Shown here piece after piece: positions 47,901-61,700 of a stretch of 64,000 nt of DNA. The stretch lies in the NCBI GenBank assembly GCA_030141605.1, contig JAQGDQ010000162.1:248001-312000 (forward strand), in the 5' to 3' direction. Each line of letters begins with the position of its first letter. Within the stretch, counting starts at the first letter, position 1. The position numbers were made by a program, and so were the translations under genes. The notes beneath the pieces are model-generated. The model did no database searches, was not told the DNA's origin, and was given only the letters and a program-made list of their open reading frames with translations. The DNA is from Tubiluchus corallicola. Its lineage: Eukaryota > Priapulida > Priapulimorpha > Priapulimorphida > Tubiluchidae.

Positions 47901-50900
47901 TTGCATATTATTAGTTTTATTACAAAAAAACTTGTCTTCTGAAGTATAAAATAGTTACTATTTCTCAGATGTTAAATTTCTGACTGGAGAGCCAAATGTT
48001 TAGTAGAGGTATCAGTCAATTTTTCTTCTTTTAACATTAACAATATTAAAGTTTTTGGCCTCTTGCGACTGCCATAAATGAAAGCTGTTAAGCAAGCAAG
48101 CAAGATTTTCCTAGTGATAAAATAATTACAAACATCCTCTTCTTTTTATAATGAAGAAATACAGAACAACTAGTTTTTTGTACCCTGGTTCAAAAGCTGA
48201 ACTACTTACTATGTTAATGACCATGGTACGATCACAATTTAGCTAGTTTTTATTGCAAGGTAATTCTTTAAGGTGAGATACTAAGCTGGCACAGGTGTCT
48301 TAGCTTAGTTCATATGCTTCTACATCTTTTGTTAAAGAGGTAAACAGCCACAGCATTATAGCAATGACAGTAGCTTAAGACAATTATCTAGATGGTTACC
48401 TATCTAACTGCTGGCCAGGCTCTTCACCTGGTTTGTTAACTTTGGTCTCTAAATGCAATTTGTGCCAGTGTTTGGAACATTTACTTTTTTTCATCTACCT
48501 TTAATCTACATCTAGTTTTGCATCATCTACACTTATGTATCATCTACCGGCTTCAGTTTTTACTTGTATCTATTTCCACTTTCACAATATCTACTTTCGT
48601 CTATTTAAATAAATAAAAAGAAGAGTAAATTATTAAAAAACTCCAGTAGCTCCTTTATTTGATAATGTAAATTTTGCAGCTGTTATGCCGCTGCATATGC
48701 AAAGATATCTATGACTAACTGTCTGCGTACGTCATTTCAGAATGCGGATTCAGAATCGTGTTTTCCATACCATTACATAAAATCATTGGGTCTTTCATTT
48801 GGTAGGGGCCGTAGGAAAACACTCCAAATTTTATTATTACAAGCTATTTAATAAATTATTATAAGTTTTTGTCACTGCAGTTATTTCTTAAAATTTTTGT
48901 CCCGTGTTACAGCAAATGTCTAAAATTTCGTTCGTTCCGTTCTTGTACTGAATAGCAGTCGTTCTTGTACTTCTTGCATCTATCGGGCATCGTGTACTAG
49001 ACACTGATTGGTGCAACTGTGTAATTGTGAAAGGGGAACATTGCATTATATGCAGTTGCAAAAAATACAAAACCTCAACTGGTCAAGACTGAAACAAACC
49101 AAGCAAGCAAAGTTCTTGACCTCCCCATTCAAATGTAAACACACAAGTAGAACCAATGTGCTGAATCATGAGACAATTCAGAATAGCAAGAAAATACAAT
49201 ATTGAAAAATTGTGCCTACAATTGTGCCTAAGAATAACATGCTAACCTGCAAAAGTTTGAAAGTTGAAATAAACCGGTAACTTACCTGCTGTTGGTGCTG
49301 GTATTTTAATCCTGATAAATGCATGATCTTTTAAGTGTATCATATTTCCGCATTCGTTTGCCTCACAAGAGTCGCACAAGACGAAATCTGCACAGAAGGC
49401 ACACTTGTACCTAATGCCCGTGATGTTTCGGCAGCAGAAAACGCATGTGGAGTGTTTGCGAAGCTCGTCCTTGTAGATTCTGGATAAATCGGGATAGTGG
49501 TTTGCGCTTTGCGTTGCCGCATGCTTCGACGCCTTGATTTCGGGATCACGGAAAACACTCATTACATCGGTCATTATGTCATTCTTGATTTCACCTGCAG
49601 AATTGTGAAAATTGCGAGTGAGATTCATGGCGAGGCGCCTCTGGAGGGTCTAAACAGCAAGAAGGATTCACACTTTCCTTGCAATACATTACCAAAGTTA
49701 AGTTTTGTGGAATTTAGGCACTGAAAAGTGAAACGTGTACAGTAAGTCCAGATGCGGAGGTAAGCGAATTGTTAATCAACGAAGCACGACTTCCAAAGAA
49801 AGCAATGCATAAACTTTGAGACACATTTCGAGAGCAGAAATCAATAATGTTTAGTTCATATAAACCAACTGTTTAATGGTATTACACATATATCTGCTTA
49901 TTCTGCTGTGTGAACTAGCTTAATAAATTTAAATTTTTCTAGCCAAAGTGGCTCCCTCTTGCTGGAAACTTTAAAGTGAGAGCAATTGACCCAGTTATGT
50001 TGTCATTCTGTAGTGTATGTAAATGATCTGTCATGAGTAAGCTATTTTATCATTAGATAGATACGGCAGTGTTGTAAGTTTATTTCAACTTAATTTTAAT
50101 TATTATTTATTCATTGATATTTTTGATTGATTTATTTAACTGCCAATCTAGCTAAGCTATTTAACCTTTCATAAAATTGGCGAAATGTCAATCGATTTGG
50201 TTTTTCTATTATAATTATAATGAAATTCAAGTGAGACCTTGAAGATTTATCACAAAATGTCTCTCACCAACACAAACACTACTTGTTTAAAGTCACATAT
50301 GTTACAAATGGCCTATGCCTAGCACTTTTTGTTTAAAGTAGCAACAAATAGCACAGGCTCTTACTTACCCCAGGTCAATTTTTGTGCTAAAATTGTTTAT
50401 TTGAGGCCAGTTTTGTCAATTTGGGAGTGCTGAATTTAAAAATGATAGGTGAAATTTTTTCATGCACATCTTTAGCTGTCATCTTGAATTTCAAAATGGC
50501 CACCACTGTTATTTAATAATTAAGCTTGTTGCTGAGTTCCTCATTCGACTTTGCACTACATTCAAGATTTTTTACAAATACGGAAGTGGGGTGGGTAGAC
50601 GTGTATTAAATTCTTTTTAGAAAGGGCGTGGCTTAAGTCAAGTGACGGGGACAAAGTATCCAAATTGTTGTAAATGTCTTTGTCGCTCAAGTCCTCCTAC
50701 AGAATTTTGCCAGGAGGTTTTTGCATTTATGGGTAGCTAGGTAAATGCAGGTGTGCATTAGACAGGATTAGGCACAAAACAGAGTCATGTTATACAGCTG
50801 TTTCGGGAGGCTACAAGATAAATACACTTGTTTTATGGTAAATACTCCCATTGCCCTTGAGCAGTTTGAAGGCCAAGTTAGCAGCTGGACACAAAAGTTA

Positions 50901-53900
50901 AGCCCCGGGGCCACCCTAGTTTCGTCTAGACACCGGTTGCTATAGCAACAGGTAGTAGGAGAATTCTGTTGCATAAAGTTTGCACCAAACTTGCATTGAG
51001 GTGATAAAACTGTATTTCGTTTGTCTTGGCGGATGCACAGTCTTCAGCAAACAGCTATATATTGGGAAAACACAACATAAATATTGTAGTTTTAGGTTAT
51101 AAATATCATCTTTTTTAGACCAGAATAATGCAACAAGTAGTGTTTTGGTGCTTTAAATTAGGTAAAAAATCCTTGGTAAATTAAAAAATTGATGTATGCT
51201 AAAGATCTACCAAGGTAAGTGAAATATTTTACACAAAGTAAATAAAGTCTTCATTAAAATGTAACATGCATTGTTAAATGTGAAATGATCAGCGTCCTTA
51301 AAACTAAGCTACACGGGGAGTCATTAAGCGAGAATTTACCGTATTTGTAAAAAACTGATGGGATATTCAAATCATCAGTTGCAACACATCTAATGACTTA
51401 AGTTTCTCTCACAAATTACTATAGTCAATGTTTTGGCTACTATTTTGCACTACACTGAAAATGTTAACGCTTGCCTTGAGATAATATATGGGAATTATGT
51501 AACTGTAACTGAAACTGTGATGAAATCTACAGGTGTCCATATGTACAATTATGAACACAATGTGTCCAAACGAAAAGCATGGTAGACTTACTTCTGCCAG
51601 GAAGCTGTCGTCTTCTCGAAGCACTATGCTTACATTCTGCGCAGCCATGAGAAGTCCGAGAGCGTTTGGTCTTTACCAGGCGCTTGTATACACGACTTGT
51701 TACATCATGCACCAGTTGACTTTTAAACTGTTTTAAATAAAATTTCAATAACATCAAAGGCTGACAATGTAGATTATTTCAGTTACCACCAAATTTTCTT
51801 GATTTCATTTATAGCAGTCGGATGCCTGCGACAAAAGTTCTTCTCTAGTAGGTGTTCCTACTAAGAAGTAGGCAGTGATTCAGCTTGTTTACTAAACAGT
51901 TGCTATGGTGACAGGAGTGTGGCAGTTAGTGTAAATGAAAGTGTCAACAGTGGCAAATGTTTTTATAAAATGGAACTAAAATAAAACAGAACTAGAATGT
52001 CAAATGTTCATTTTAAAATCTAGAACATAGATGATGCAGGATCAATATCTTTTTTCACAGTTATGACAGCTAATCTTGCCATACAACATCTATAAAAACA
52101 TTTCTCTACATTTTTCCAGGTTGCAAAAACCAGTAGGAAAACAACAGAAAATTTAATTTATATCCACTTCAATTCCATCTGGTGTAAAAACCAAATACCT
52201 CAACAAATTTCAATGTGTTCTTAACCATTTCTGTGAAACACTTCTCTCACTCATGATCTGAACAGACTAGAAAGCAATAATGCTTAAAGGTTTTTCAAGG
52301 TTTTTGGTAAAACATTATGCTACTTGCTACGTATCTGGCTTCCACAAAGTTTTGATTTAGCTGCAACAGTTAGGCCTGCATAAACAGTTGGGTTTCACAA
52401 CACAAACTGTGTTTCATTCAGGGGCATAGCCAGGTCCTAATGTTAGAGGGAGAAAGCACATAAAAAGGGATCATGACACATGAAGCAATTATATATTTGT
52501 CTATGCCACAACAATAATAACAAATGACAAGAATATATTATAATATTTAAATTAAGAGGTACTTGATCCTTGGTTCAATCAATTAACCTTGGTAAATGAG
52601 TTGCTCATTTCAAAAGCACGGGAGGCAGGTTGGTCAAATAAAGTAATAAAGCAGGCTGAAAATCCACCAATTTTGAAAAAAATGTGCTTAGGAGCAGTTG
52701 CTCTCCTTGCTCCCATATTAGCTATGCCACTTGTTTCATTGGTGAAGATAACAGCAGCATTTGAAATGTTTGGAGCTTTACTTACATAAATTATTTAAAT
52801 GTTTTAATGCAGTAGACTTAAAAAATGCAGATGCCTGTCTTTCGGCTTACAAGAACATTCTTAGTTAGACATCAAAATTGTGAGACTTATTTTGTCGATA
52901 TCATACATCCACGCACTTACCGCTGTCATATACTCGAGAAACCACGGCGGGGGTTGTCCCGACTCCAGACTACTTGTCGACAATGCTACAGAGCTACACC
53001 TGACCTCTTCTGCTAATCTGTCATCCGCATCAGGACCAGCGCATTCATGCACGGCATCATCCCCTCTTTCTGCTTCCGATAACTTAACATAATCCACGTC
53101 ATCCATCCCCGAGAGGAACATTTCGGAGCAGGTGTCGGATTCTCCACTTGGCGAGGTCATTTCTTCTAGTTCGGGCATGGAACAAAATGACTCGTCCGAG
53201 GAGTTTTCCAATGGAATCCAGTACCAGTGGCAAAGAGAATCCTGGTGAAAAGATGTTATTATATTATTACATGAACATTTAAACAAATGAAATCTAAACA
53301 TGTAAAAATAATCTTCTGAATATGACTGCACAAGCTGCAATACAATTTATGACATAACTAGAAGAATTAGAAAACCATGATTTTATAATATGATTCAAAC
53401 TAAATATTCAGTATTTTGAATTCGAACAGAGTTGGAAAGATTATTGAACCATGAGTGAAGACCGGTCTTACAAAGGTCAGGATTATTACTTGATTCTGTT
53501 CAACTACATACAATTTGTTTAAGAATTGAGCACAAAAAGCCCAGTTATGTTTCAAACATTTTACTGATAAAGAATGTATGAAGTTGAAGTGGTCTATAAT
53601 TTTAGGGTCGAATCAAATTCAAACTAAAAAAACTCCTTCGAGCTCAAACATTTGCTGCTCACCCCTATCTTACAATAATTCTACATATGTCATCTTCCAC
53701 ACCTTTTTCATTGAAAAGCTTTGTATCTGCTCCAAGTGTCTCCATGCAAGAGATATGCCGTTTGGGTGCAAAAAGTAACAACTAATAAAATTTCTAATTT
53801 CTTATGCTTCTTAGAAATGAATCGACTGTTCGAAGTACTAAGAATTATTAACATTAGAAGGATCAGGCACTGCAAATGACCCAGTTTTTGTGTGTCTCTG

Positions 53901-55725
53901 GAATCTCTGGAGGACATGTTCCTATTTTTTTTGTTACTTTTCCTAGTTTAGTACTAACTACTACTGCACAGTATTTCAGGAAAGAAATGCTACCTTGCTA
54001 AAAAGACGACTACCTAAAAGGACCATCTGCATAAACTGATGCCAATACATATTGTTTTATGTAAATCATCTCTATGTACTGACACTGCAATAGTTAATGC
54101 GAACGTGAATCAATTAACACACATATTGACATCTTATTGCGAGCTAAAAGCTTGTACTCTGAGCATTCTTCATTGTCAACTTTCAGTCAGGCCACCAGAC
54201 ACCTCGACTTATTACAGGTTCTCAAAGCACTGCGAAATCTGCTATTAGATGAGTCTGATAGAGACGATTCAAATGATGAGACGGAAGCAGTCTTAGAAAA
54301 TGCATTGGAAGCAAGAGAGTCGTCTTCAGAGCCTTCTTCTGCCCATTCTGATGACCATGACACAACTGAACATTGAAGGGACTATGCAAGGTACTATGTA
54401 GAGGTAGCAGAAGGAACAATGGTGTTTAACCAGACATTGGTTTTCAATTAGGCTACGTGACATTTGTCTTTAGTAAATTTGTCTTAAGCTACATGACACT
54501 GTAATTAGTAAGAAGAGATGCTATTGATAAGATGCCATTGAATTGCTTTATGTAAGCAAAAGCAACAAACAAGAACAGCACAAAATAAAAGTTGATCAAG
54601 CATAAATTTTGAAGTTATTACCTACAGGTATAGTCTTAATTTATTTTTCCTTGACTCAATGCACTTAATACAAAAACATACAAATAAAAGAAAAATATTA
54701 TGTTAGTGGTATAGAAGACTGGGCAGTACGAAGGACCATGTGGGTCATAAACGTAAAGAAGTTAAAGTGCCCATTAAGTCTCAACTTTTTTTATTTTTCA
54801 CAGAAGTTTTCGTCCTTCAAAAAATAAAAAATGTAATAGTCACTTTGACTTCCCTACGATTATGACCATTGCAAGTCTCTGAAGAGCTCTATCTTATTTA
54901 CTAACTAAGGACCATGTGGGTCATCTAGCGTGTGGTCATCAAGTCAGCTACCTAGTACGTTTCAGACAAGTGAGTTACCTTTTCTCTATCAGTATCACAA
55001 TTAGCGGGAGTACTGTTGCCAACGTCATTTATACAGCCAGTGACTGGAGATGCATGTCCATTAATGAATGCATTAGCAATTTGTGCAGGGTTGTTACTCG
55101 AATGCATAGAATGTGCTTTCTTGTCTTGCACAGTAATTTCAGCTATGCTTGTGTACCTTTGTGCCGGTGTCTATTAAAAACAACAAATAATTAAATCATT
55201 ATGCAAAATTCAATCGAATGTTTTATAATGAAAGAAAGGAATAGTCAAATGATTGGCATTTTCAACAGTGATGCTGCTTTTCCTAGGGAAATATTTTTGA
55301 GTCTGGTGCAACATGCGCGATCCATAATTTTTGATTATGTTGTTCTTTTTGTTTATTATCATACGCTGACAAATTTTAGCTTCTAACGAAATGCATTTCA
55401 AAATAAAGCCTAGTATGAGTTAGTTTCAAGTGAGCATAATAACCTGGCTTTCTGGTCTAGGTGGCTCCACTTTTCTTTCCTCACGAGGCACTGACGACAA
55501 TGTGGAAGATTTATTATGTGCTTTATCTTTCAGAGATCCTCCTATATGAACGCAAAGAAAAAATAAGAAATCATCAATAAATCAGAAACAGGACAGCAGA
55601 CAACACAGTCTAACCTGCAAGTTAGCAAGCCAAACAGGAATAGTTAAAATGACATTTTTGTTTTATGTTTAGTAATTATTGCAACGTAAAAATAGCGAGT
55701 GAGCAGGAGAGAGAAAAGGAGAGAA

Positions 55726-55790
<65 letters not shown>

Positions 55791-58700
55791 AGAGAGAGAG
55801 AGAGAGACAGACACAGAGAGAGAGAGAGACAGAGAGAAAGAGAGAGAGACAGAGAGAGAGAAAGGGAGGAGAGGGAGAACAACAGAAAGAGGAAAGCAGG
55901 CAACAACAGTAAGTAATAGAGAGAGAACACTGAGAGAGATGGCATCTCACCTGTTGGCTTAGATTTTGAAGACTGTGACACAGCACTATTGGCATGTCTG
56001 GTATCATAGTAATCTTGATCGAACATGTAAACTTTCATGTTCAGAGGCATATCAATATGGTGTCTTGCTATTAGCTGAAAAATAATTCCAGTAATATACA
56101 ATTATTTATTATAATTTATTTATAATATTGTACCATTAAAAATAATTGTTCGGTTGGCCAATTTATTTAACGGCAGCATAAATTATCATTTTTTAATTGG
56201 TTACATTAATCTAATGTTGTTAACGAAGAGTAATAATTCTTATTAAACATGAGTAAAAATTAAACGAGTCTTATATGGGCCTTTCTCCAAATGTTGAAAA
56301 AAGCCCGGCATAAAGCCTAAGTATTATGATGGACCAACTTTGAACTGATGAATTTAATCCTAGGTAAGTTACTGATCTCCTGAAATACGGAATACAAGAT
56401 TTCCAAACGACTGGCAAAATACACAAAAATGAAGGTGTTTTCTTTCTACTCCTTCAATAATTCGTCAATGAAACGCATCAGACTGAGATGATCTGTAAAC
56501 ATTATAGAGTTAAGCGAGGAATTCGAGAAATGCGAGAAAAGGAAAAGCAGGCCAAGCAGCAGAATTAATAATCAAATTTCAATAAAATATGGTAGTTGTT
56601 TTTACTGTGTTAGATCTTATGAGTTAGATGTATACATCTAGGCTTCAGGAATTAACTTGTTACTCATCTCTCCCTCGCTGCTGTTGCTGTTGTTTGAAGT
56701 GACTGAAGAACTGCCTTAGAGAATTCGTAACTAATGGCCACAAACTTCAACTGGATGATAGCAGGACATAATGTATGTGAAACCAGATATCAGTGCAACT
56801 TTAAATTCATAGCAGGTACTCTAAAGGCCTTCTTCACAAAGGCGTGACATAGAGGGAATATTGTTGTTGATTAATTTTATAAGTGACCAGACAGTATTGG
56901 CAGACCGATCTAACAAAGGTCTTTTATTTGTGCATTAAGCAAACTCGATCAACACGGTGAAATGAAAGATAAATTAACTACATTGATCTGTTTGACATTT
57001 TTTCTTTCTTTTTAAAATGAAATTTTATTATGAAATTGAAAATGACAGCATTGTGGATGACAATGTGAAACGTTTTTGTGAAAATATAATCAATAATCAA
57101 TTTAGTGCATACACGCAAATAGCTTAGGTTTGTGTACATTGAAATGACATAATAATGCCAAAGAGGACAAAGAAAAATTGCCTACAATGTAACTGTACAG
57201 TGGAATCTTGGCAGCCATGCTTTTGCATGCTGGAACATTGGAAATTAACCTAGAGACAAATTACTTTTACAGAACATCCCTCTTCCTCCTAGGTTGGTCG
57301 TCGACAGTAGATGCAATCACATCGCGGCTAATGGTGTTAATTCCAAAGATTGTCCTTATTACTCTAGTATATGATGATACCAACTGTTGAAGATTTTGAC
57401 TTACAATTATTTACAATTGATCATGTGGGGAGCACCCTACAAAATGTCTCGTTTGTTTAATAAAAGTATTAACCTAGAGAATAATAGAAAACACTAATCA
57501 ACATCAAAACCTGTTCCAGATGCTCAAGTTTAACACATACAAGATTCAAAAGCATAGCAATGAGCAAAAAAGTACCATAGTTGTGCTATCTCTGGGTGTT
57601 TTAACTAATGATACAATAAGACAGCTAATAAGAAATTGCGTGGAAAAATCCATGATTTACATTCACTGTTAAATCAGAAAATTTTATAATTAATTCATAA
57701 TTTTGAAATGCCATACTGTTGAATCTTTGTTAATTACAAAATTTTCTGATTTAACAGTGAGCCTAAATCATAGATTTCCCCCCACATAATTTATCATTAG
57801 TTTAGCTATGTTTACATAAATAAACATATTGCAATTACTGTCCACTACACGAAACCTAAAAGCAAAGAATATCAAAAAAGTATGAGTCACTTACAGACAA
57901 AGCTTCTGCAAGTTCTGCTTCACTATTCACAGACACCTATAAATATTTATAAATGGTAATGTTAAAAATGCATTTGAACAATTTTAGCATAACAATGCTT
58001 ATGATATCAATATATATATTGAAAGTTTGACTAATGTATGCATGTAGACGATGAACATTTAACCTTGAGTTGCATATCACTGGTGAGCTAGAAAAAAAAT
58101 TGGGGCAACTTGTTTCAAAAAAGTTTCCAATTTTTTCCAAAGTTTTTTAACATAGTCATCTGTGTCCAAATGTCGGAACGAGTTTACAATTCCCCACACA
58201 ATGTAAACACACTAACCCTAAGCCTAGCCCTAACCTTTACCATATCCGAATCAAACCCTAACCTCCAACCTAATTCTAATCTGCTTCACGAACTAATCTC
58301 TTGTATGTGGGGAATTGTAAACTTTAGCTCAAATGTCATACCACAAGCCTCATAAATAAGTAAAAAAGTTCAAGAATAAAAATATCTGTTTTGCACATTT
58401 TGCACAAGTGGAGTCAGAAGCAGCCAACTTAATTTGTGCTGGCTGTTGCTAAAGGCACCTCTTGGCACCGCTGGAAAAACCACCACAATTTCCAGGATTA
58501 AAAATGCACATAAAAAGAAAGTGGAGAAGCAAAAGGGTGGAGACTTAAGAGTTGCAGGTTGGACTCTCGCCTTTGGTCTATATAACTGTGAAGTTTTACG
58601 CTTTGCTTTGTGGCGAAAAAGTCACTAAAAGTTAAAATGCCACGTTATGCATGTGACATTTCTAGAAAAATGATAATTTCTTGTATAATCAACATGGTGA

Positions 58701-61700
58701 TAGCTAAAATTTATATGTTCTTTGTCGAAAATTGGAAGCCAAGACACTTCTAAGGTTGATTTGGTAAAATAATGTACTAAACAATTATAAAAAAAAATCA
58801 AATTTGCGTACATGAAATCAAAATATAAAAACTAAACTACATTTACACTGTTACTTGTCACGTACAGTGCAAGTATGATTCAATTCACACAAAACTGGGA
58901 AAGTGCACATACTACAAAAGGTTCTTTGGCATCATGGGAGCTACAATAATTTTACTCTATTACTAACTACTATATCAGTAAAGACAGGATCTTCTCTATG
59001 TTCAAAGGCAAGTTAAACTGGAAATTTTCATGACTCATAGTCACGCAGCAACTGAACTCAATTTTCATCAAATATTTAAGCAGTAACCAGCCACAAACAC
59101 AAGCAATATGAGTAAAACTAGTACATATGCTGCATCTGTTATAGCAAGTAGCCTGCAGGTACAATATACATAGCAACCTTGAAAACAGTGAAATGAGGCA
59201 ATATAGCAGTGCATTGCATTAGACCAGTGAAATCTTGCTTGTTGTATTATTGTGCATGTGCGTGTGTGTGTGCACATATGATGCAGGTGCACATGGGTGC
59301 ATGCAGAAGAAAGGGGATGAAAAAAGCTGAAGATGGCAAAATTCACCGGCTATATAGACCTGCCATTTGATTAAATTTACCTGCTCATGACGCACAGATA
59401 ACTGCTTTCTGACGCATGTCATGAGCAAGTCATAAAAATGACTTTGTTATAAATAACATTTAGTTCACTGTTGTTGACCTTAGGAATGGCAAATATTACT
59501 TCACCCAGATGATTAGAAGTCATGACAAAAATTATTGCTGAGCTGCCGAGTAAATCATTTGTTTGCAAAAGGTAAACTCAACCTATGTGAGGCACATTTT
59601 TAATACTTAACCATTTCACTACGTAGTTGTTGCTTTTTAACTGGGCCAATTGCGTTTTGCACATTTGACAAATAACATCTTGTGGTGTGTTACTAAAACA
59701 ATCTTGTAAATAAACAAATAGTCATCTGTTACTCAACACAAATATTGAATACTAGTTTTATTTGCACACATGCACACACATATGTGCACATGTGCATGCA
59801 CTCACACACTCACGTGCAAGCAAACTTATTTTTAGTAACCAATTTTCACAGACATCATAATACTAATCCTTATTATGCAATCATTTTATAAGAAATGCAG
59901 AACCAGCCACTAAACATATGTTTCACCATCCACCAGCAAGTCATTTTGTGTGAGAACATACCATATAATATAGTATTGTGGAATGCATCTGACTTCAGAT
60001 GCTTATTGGCTGGGGTAGCTTTACTTGTTGCAAAGCAACCCCAATCCCATGGATGTTAAACTTTTCCACAATGTTTTCGCATGGTCATAGTAACAAAACA
60101 AACAGACCTGAGTGACTGTGCTTAGTGCTGAGCTTGGGCGGTAGTCTACTGCCTTCTGTTCTTTACACAAAGCACACAGGCAGCAGTGTACCGCCTTCCA
60201 AAGTAAAAGGGTTGTTTAAGTTGACGATAAGAAGAATTCTAATGAATTCTTCAGTAACAAAGAGTCAAAGACAGAATCATTAACACCAGTTAGCCTTCAA
60301 TAATTTTCTAGTGCAGCTGTCTGGTTTTCTATTTTTACTTATACACGCACATATATAAATATAATATATATATATATATGGAGAAAACGAAATACACCGG
60401 TACTGCTGATAGCAGCTAATTAATTATACTAGTTAACTCATGTAATAATACTAGCTTACTTAATTATGTTACTAGTATGTATCTAATTATACTAATTATC
60501 CGTACAAATTTTTCATAGACGGAAACAGCAAGTTGGTAACAAGGCACAGTTCATGCAAAACATGTTATAACTGCTAAAATTCCTGAATGTTCATCAACAC
60601 AAAATTGTACTTTGCCAGACGTAGCCCTCAATCGCAGGGTCTACTCAACACAGACTATCTCATTCTCTATGGGAAAAACCCAAACTAGTACAGATATTTT
60701 AGCCCGTACAGATTATTGGCCATATCACACTACTACAATATTGCAAGAAAAAAGACAAAATCGTAAAAAAAGTAAAAGCACGTGACCTTACCTCGTCATC
60801 TTCTTCGTCCAAGTATGTCACAGCAAGACTTTCAATGCCATGATGAAGTTTTAGCTGAAATGACCACAAAGCTATTGACACAATAAACCAGGAGAAAATG
60901 ATATAATAACTTAAAAGAAAACTGCCTGAAGAAAAATATGTATTAGTTAAAGTTAGAACAGCCTTACAGCAACTGAGTATAAGAAAGATACGAATTTCCT
61001 TTTCTAAACTGCACCATATTTTATATGGAAAAACCAAAAAAAATTGAATTAGATTGCTTTAAGTCTGGAGGAACATTTGCTAGATTTTCTGATTGTGTGG
61101 TCATTCATATACCAAACAGCAATTAAATTTATGATAGAGGATATTCTATGGCAAAAAAGGAGCAACTGATACATGACGTAATAAGATCCAGTGTAGAGAA
61201 TGGCTTGCAATTGAAATTTGATCCTCCACAATGCTAGATTGGTTAGAAAGGGCAGACTTACAGATATTCAGTTAGCGTAAAGTAAATTTATTTGTTCCTT
61301 GTATAAAACATTAAAAAACACAATGCGCTGAAACAACAGTGCGTAAAGAATAATTTTGCTTATCATGTTTCTTTGCAATTACAACAAATGGAGCCACTGT
61401 CATTTCATACTGCAACTGACCGAGCAAACAGGCATCCAAAATACACTTACAATGGACAGTCACAATAGCGTTGTAACAATACACCTAACTCACGATGAGA
61501 CACATATCACACTAATAACCTCTTGCTACAATATGCACCTGAGTTGATATTTGCAGACTTTACAAAAAATTAAATGAAGTCATTGATAATAGATGCTAAA
61601 CAAATTTTATCAAACAGCAGTTTTAGGACTGCTAAATGATAAAATAATTCAGTAGGCTATTGTTTGCATTGTAAGCTGCCAGAAAGACACAAAGATTTAA

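Noticed and set aside
55665-56101. Arg/Glu-rich and Ser/Leu-rich frames around 55.7-56.1 kb
   Set aside because: Translations of the (GA)n microsatellite; the real coding part is NBR1 exon 4 only.
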